Source: Portibacter lacus
GTDB lineage: Bacteria; Bacteroidota; Bacteroidia; Chitinophagales; Saprospiraceae
Length of the DNA stretch: 64,000 nucleotides
Assembly (NCBI RefSeq): GCF_021533215.1
Contig: NZ_JAJNKA010000002.1
Coordinates: 594,053 to 658,052, forward strand
Direction: 5' to 3'
The notes under the pieces are model-generated. The model saw only the letters and a list, made by a program, of their open reading frames with translations, did no database searches and was not told where the DNA came from. Shown piece by piece: positions 63,501-64,000 of this stretch; the stretch's first letter is position 1, and every line of letters begins with the position of its first letter. The position numbers and the translations under genes are program-made.

Positions 63501-63743
63501 GGTGTAAGTTTCAATGAATTTTCAGATTTAACAGAAGGTCGTTCTGTTACAGTTACTAGGGTAGGTGATGATGGGATTCCTATGAACGTAGAAGAAGTTA
63601 GAACGTCGGCTTTGTTGATGTCAGCAGGACTTTCGATGAGGATCAATTTGTTCGGATACATGATTGCAGAACCTTACTTTGCAGTTCCGATTCAGAAAGG
63701 AAGTAGAGGAAGTTTCGGATTGAACATTATTCCTGGTTGGTAA
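60600..63743 (+). CDS. Large exported metallopeptidase with TolB-like propeller and C-terminal barrel
   Basis: This is a 1047-residue protein. The signal peptide ends at residue 21 (ADAQ). Residues ~30-270 hold a gluzincin-type zinc peptidase: H135-E-L-V-H139 with a downstream Glu in WMVEGLAEYMS. Residues ~280-590 are WD40/TolB-like blades (YVIFLSEKD, TWSPDSKEFAYV, AWHPNGKEIIL, ILFLSDRDG). The last ~400 residues are strand-rich and end in GLNIIPGW, consistent with an outer-membrane barrel of the surface-antigen type. Possibly a surface-anchored protease; activity unproven. Confidence 0.88.
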   Translation: MRKHIILTTVFLLLAIIAADAQYFGQNKPRYQSFDFEVKETEHFDIYTYLKNPDMLKQLALQTEAWYKMHARIFRDTFAEKNPIIFYNNHADFQQTNAISGTIGIGTGGVTEGLKNRVVLPITFTTQQTNHVLGHELVHAFQYHKIIQGDSTSLQNLQNLPLWMVEGLAEYMSKGNADTYTSMWIRDAVANDDIPSLKDLNNPKYFPYRYGQAFWSFLAGIYGDQVIEPMFMNTAKYGLAVAVDSVLGTSIENLNNQWENALSTHYQPYVRNKKEDFIGKKVISEDNAGKMNVSPALSPNGKYVIFLSEKDLFSTELYLADAQSGEIIRRISSKTTDGHIDDINFLESAGTWSPDSKEFAYVAFSKGRNILVIKEAETGKTIQSTKIPNLLSFTNPAWHPNGKEIILTGLEQGQTDLYLYNIRRNKASKITDDIYSEIHANVNEEGTLIAFATDENSVKNGTTNGKYTFDIAIHDLESGTTKILDVFKGANNLNPNFDFEGNILFLSDRDGYRNMYKYVVATGEVLQMTDFIIGISGITEYSPAIAVSRKRDRVLMTNYNDHTYNIYKTVNKNLLNKPVDPADVNFDAGTLPVKSIGKRDLVNNQLEVMDKALSVSELETYKKVRYKPKFKLDYIGGGTGVAVGNSTFGNYTGLAGGIDMLFGDILGNNQIFAQASLNGEIYDAGGRVTYINRKNRIAYGFGLSHVPLRTGYQNYSFNQSDDLSPNTGFPYNVKQELNILRIFDDGGSVFAHLPFSKSLRLEAGLELTYRSFRNDLYTSYLQYDQLSGYSQQVDQDREKVPTGDVIQFDQYFSLVKGWKQSANIALVGDNSNFGLTSPLKGYRYRIGVEQHYGTDKYISGLADGRYYWWLKPVSLAVRGFAYTRFEQDVNSVYPFYIGQMGFVRGYGSLFSGATDLLSNYDIAFEQVLGSKVLMASGEVRLPFTGPKQLSLIGSKYLISDLALFYDAGVSFNEFSDLTEGRSVTVTRVGDDGIPMNVEEVRTSALLMSAGLSMRINLFGYMIAEPYFAVPIQKGSRGSFGLNIIPGW

Positions 63744-63781
63744 ATGCTCGATTGAAGCCTGTTGAATTATAAACTTGCATC

Positions 63782-63833
63782 GACCTGACACATTTAAGGA
63801 AAGCAACGAGAGCTGGCCGGTATGTGTTAGGTC
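63782..63833. other. Hairpin downstream of the metallopeptidase gene
   Basis: GACCTGACACAT (63782-63793) pairs with ATGTGTTAGGTC (63822-63833), 12 bp with one G-T wobble and a 28-nt loop, followed by TTTTCTGG. It may terminate the plus-strand gene. Its half-sites resemble unit A of the palindromic repeats (CTGACA...TGTTAG). Confidence 0.5.
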
Positions 63834-63853
63834 TTTTCTGGAGTTTAAAGGTA

Positions 63854-63869
63854 AAAGTTTATAGTTTAA
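63854..63869 (+). repeat. 16-mer shared with 13447-13462
   Basis: A second exact copy of AAAGTTTATAGTTTAA, in the same orientation, in the last non-coding stretch of the window. The remaining ~130 bp are AT-rich with no recognised feature. Confidence 0.5.
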
Positions 63870-64000
63870 AAGCTGTATATGCCTGAATAACGTTGACCGG
63901 GTTTAAATAAAATCTTTAAAGTATAGTTACTTTTAAACTACTTTATATTACCTGTGTTTTAGGTTGTTTTTTCTTAAAGTTACATAATTTATTTTCAAAT

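Overview
The window comes from a member of the Bacteroidota, most likely a marine Cytophagales-type bacterium. The evidence is: two secreted proteins ending in type IX secretion (T9SS) sorting domains; many lipoproteins and Sec-exported proteins; a split ATP synthase operon that lacks atpD and atpC; a fused E1 alpha/beta 2-oxoacid dehydrogenase; families typical of the phylum (DUF4271, DUF5606, an auxin-type GH3 enzyme, a small conserved protein next to it); visibly AT-rich DNA; and few Shine-Dalgarno sequences. I see no rRNA or tRNA genes, no IS element, no CRISPR array and no prophage. Most of the region is ordinary chromosome.

Layout. 1-5 kb: 5' part of a UvrD-like helicase, a T9SS clostripain-type protease, a MepB-family protein and a fibre-like secreted protein. 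5-12 kb: methyltransferase, two tandem GH20 lipoprotein hexosaminidases and a sulfatase lipoprotein, together a small aminosugar or sulfated-glycan degradation locus. 12-18 kb: atpB-E-F-H-A-G on the minus strand. 18-21 kb: two uncharacterised exported proteins and a beta-propeller protein. 21-24 kb: a LytS/LytTR two-component system followed by a DUF2306 membrane protein, with matching candidate operators before both. 24-27 kb: pxpABC (5-oxoprolinase) and an MFS transporter. 27-31 kb: a lipoprotein RidA, a lipid kinase and an FG-GAP T9SS protein. 31-36 kb: a molybdenum-cofactor accessory set (XdhC, MoaD-like, propeller, MocA-like) followed by a CNNM/CorC protein. 36-41 kb: CAT-like acetyltransferase, HAD phosphatase, sorbosone-type dehydrogenase, NUDIX, potassium channel, HemD and DUF4271. 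41-44 kb: a second two-component system in a three-gene overlapping operon. 44-47 kb: Gfo/Idh/MocA oxidoreductase, creatininase, MazG-like and Dtd, all overlapping. 47-53 kb: a helical exported protein, UvrA, purine nucleoside phosphorylase, an outer-membrane protein and a Crp-type regulator. 53-60 kb: carbonic anhydrase, DUF5606, a tandem repeat array, fused E1, RecO, and the GH3 pair. 60-64 kb: a large exported metallopeptidase/propeller/barrel protein.

The least expected material is non-coding. (1) A family of paired palindromes (units A and B) occurs at four loci, three of them right at the 3' end of a minus-strand gene, and is amplified into a 105-bp-period tandem array at 55.16-55.71 kb. 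(2) A 12-mer, AACATTGACCTA, occurs four times, always intergenic; two copies extend to 23 of 24 identical positions directly after the U-tract of unrelated terminators. (3) Two direct-repeat sites with exactly 21-bp spacing flank the LytTR system and look like its operators. (4) A terminator-like hairpin lies between atpE and atpF. No wholly new protein system is evident. The most interesting protein-level leads are the propeller protein whose start codon overlaps the Gly-Gly codons of a MoaD-like protein, the lipoprotein RidA, and the His-rich exported extension of AtpB.
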